DNA of 43,233 nt from Mesorhizobium loti (GTDB taxonomy: Bacteria > Pseudomonadota > Alphaproteobacteria > Rhizobiales > Rhizobiaceae), in NCBI RefSeq assembly GCF_001510895.1, contig NZ_LPWA01000135.1, positions 1 to 43,233 of the forward strand. The letters are read 5' to 3'. This document shows, in pieces, positions 43,212 through 43,233 of this stretch. Below the pieces are notes generated by a model. It made no database searches. It was not told the DNA's origin and saw nothing but the letters and a program-made list of their open reading frames with translations. Position 1 is the first letter of the stretch, and each line of letters starts with the position of its first letter. The position numbers and the translations under genes were made by a program.

Positions 43212-43233
43212 ATGTCTAGAATATCCATTGGCG
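43212..43233 (+). CDS. Possible start of a gene running off the window
   Basis: An ATG at 43212 opens MSRISIG up to the edge, with AAGGAG about 11 bases upstream. Too short to identify; spacing of the ribosome binding site is on the long side. Confidence 0.25.

Noticed and set aside
1..43233. tRNA, rRNA or riboswitch genes
   Set aside because: I saw no cloverleaf-like or conserved rRNA sequence on either strand by eye. A covariance-model scan would settle this.

Overview
The window reads as part of an alphaproteobacterial genome, most likely from the order Hyphomicrobiales (Mesorhizobium/Rhizobium/Bradyrhizobium type). The evidence is the high-GC coding style, the Trb/TraG transfer set of rhizobial integrative and conjugative elements (ICEs), the companion families DUF932, DUF736, DUF2840, DUF2274 and DUF1403, and rhizobial-type IS remnants. 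Nothing here fixes genus or species.

Layout. (1) 1-6321, minus strand: the start of an MmgE/PrpD-family gene, then a polyamine-type ABC transporter (two permeases, ATPase, solute-binding protein) with an amidase. ATPase and binding protein each carry a one-base frameshift. (2) 6488-10577: an insertion-sequence graveyard with IS3-family and IS630-family remnants, a CHAD-domain fragment fused to an IS5-like transposase tail, a broken DUF1403 gene, and one apparently complete ISL3-family element with perfect 38-bp inverted repeats. (3) 10.8-36.8 kb: the ICE core. It holds DUF736, DUF932, a regulatory switch (XRE repressor, QseM-like antiactivator, FseA-like split activator), an RdfS-like excisionase, a RepA-like initiator, ParA with a ribbon-helix-helix partner, DUF2840, TraF, a second DUF736, a lytic transglycosylase, a MobP-type relaxase, TraG, a CopG-like protein, a two-gene cargo (DUF4403 lipoprotein and membrane protein), and trbBCDEJ-K-LFGI plus DUF2274. 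(4) 36.8-43.2 kb: a convergent LysR gene, an ISAs1-family remnant, a GNAT acetyltransferase, about 1.1 kb without recognisable genes, and a large FAD oxidoreductase/GcvT-type (dimethylglycine dehydrogenase-like) enzyme with a good promoter.

How the parts fit. By analogy with ICEMlSymR7A, the XRE/QseM pair would hold the element silent. FseA, made only when ribosomes shift +1 at the end of its first ORF, would switch on rdfS and the downstream processing genes. RlxS-like relaxase, TraG and the Trb channel would then move the DNA. The integrase, the attachment site and quorum-sensing genes are not in the window.

Two points deserve most attention. The regulatory segment 13.07-14.95 kb combines a double-dyad operator, a split FseA with a plausible +1 recoding site and a 9-bp dyad ahead of rdfS. 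Separately, six otherwise recognisable genes each lack one base, in five of them best explained by a shortened run of identical bases. This is either real decay or systematic undercalling in the assembly, and it decides whether this ICE can work.
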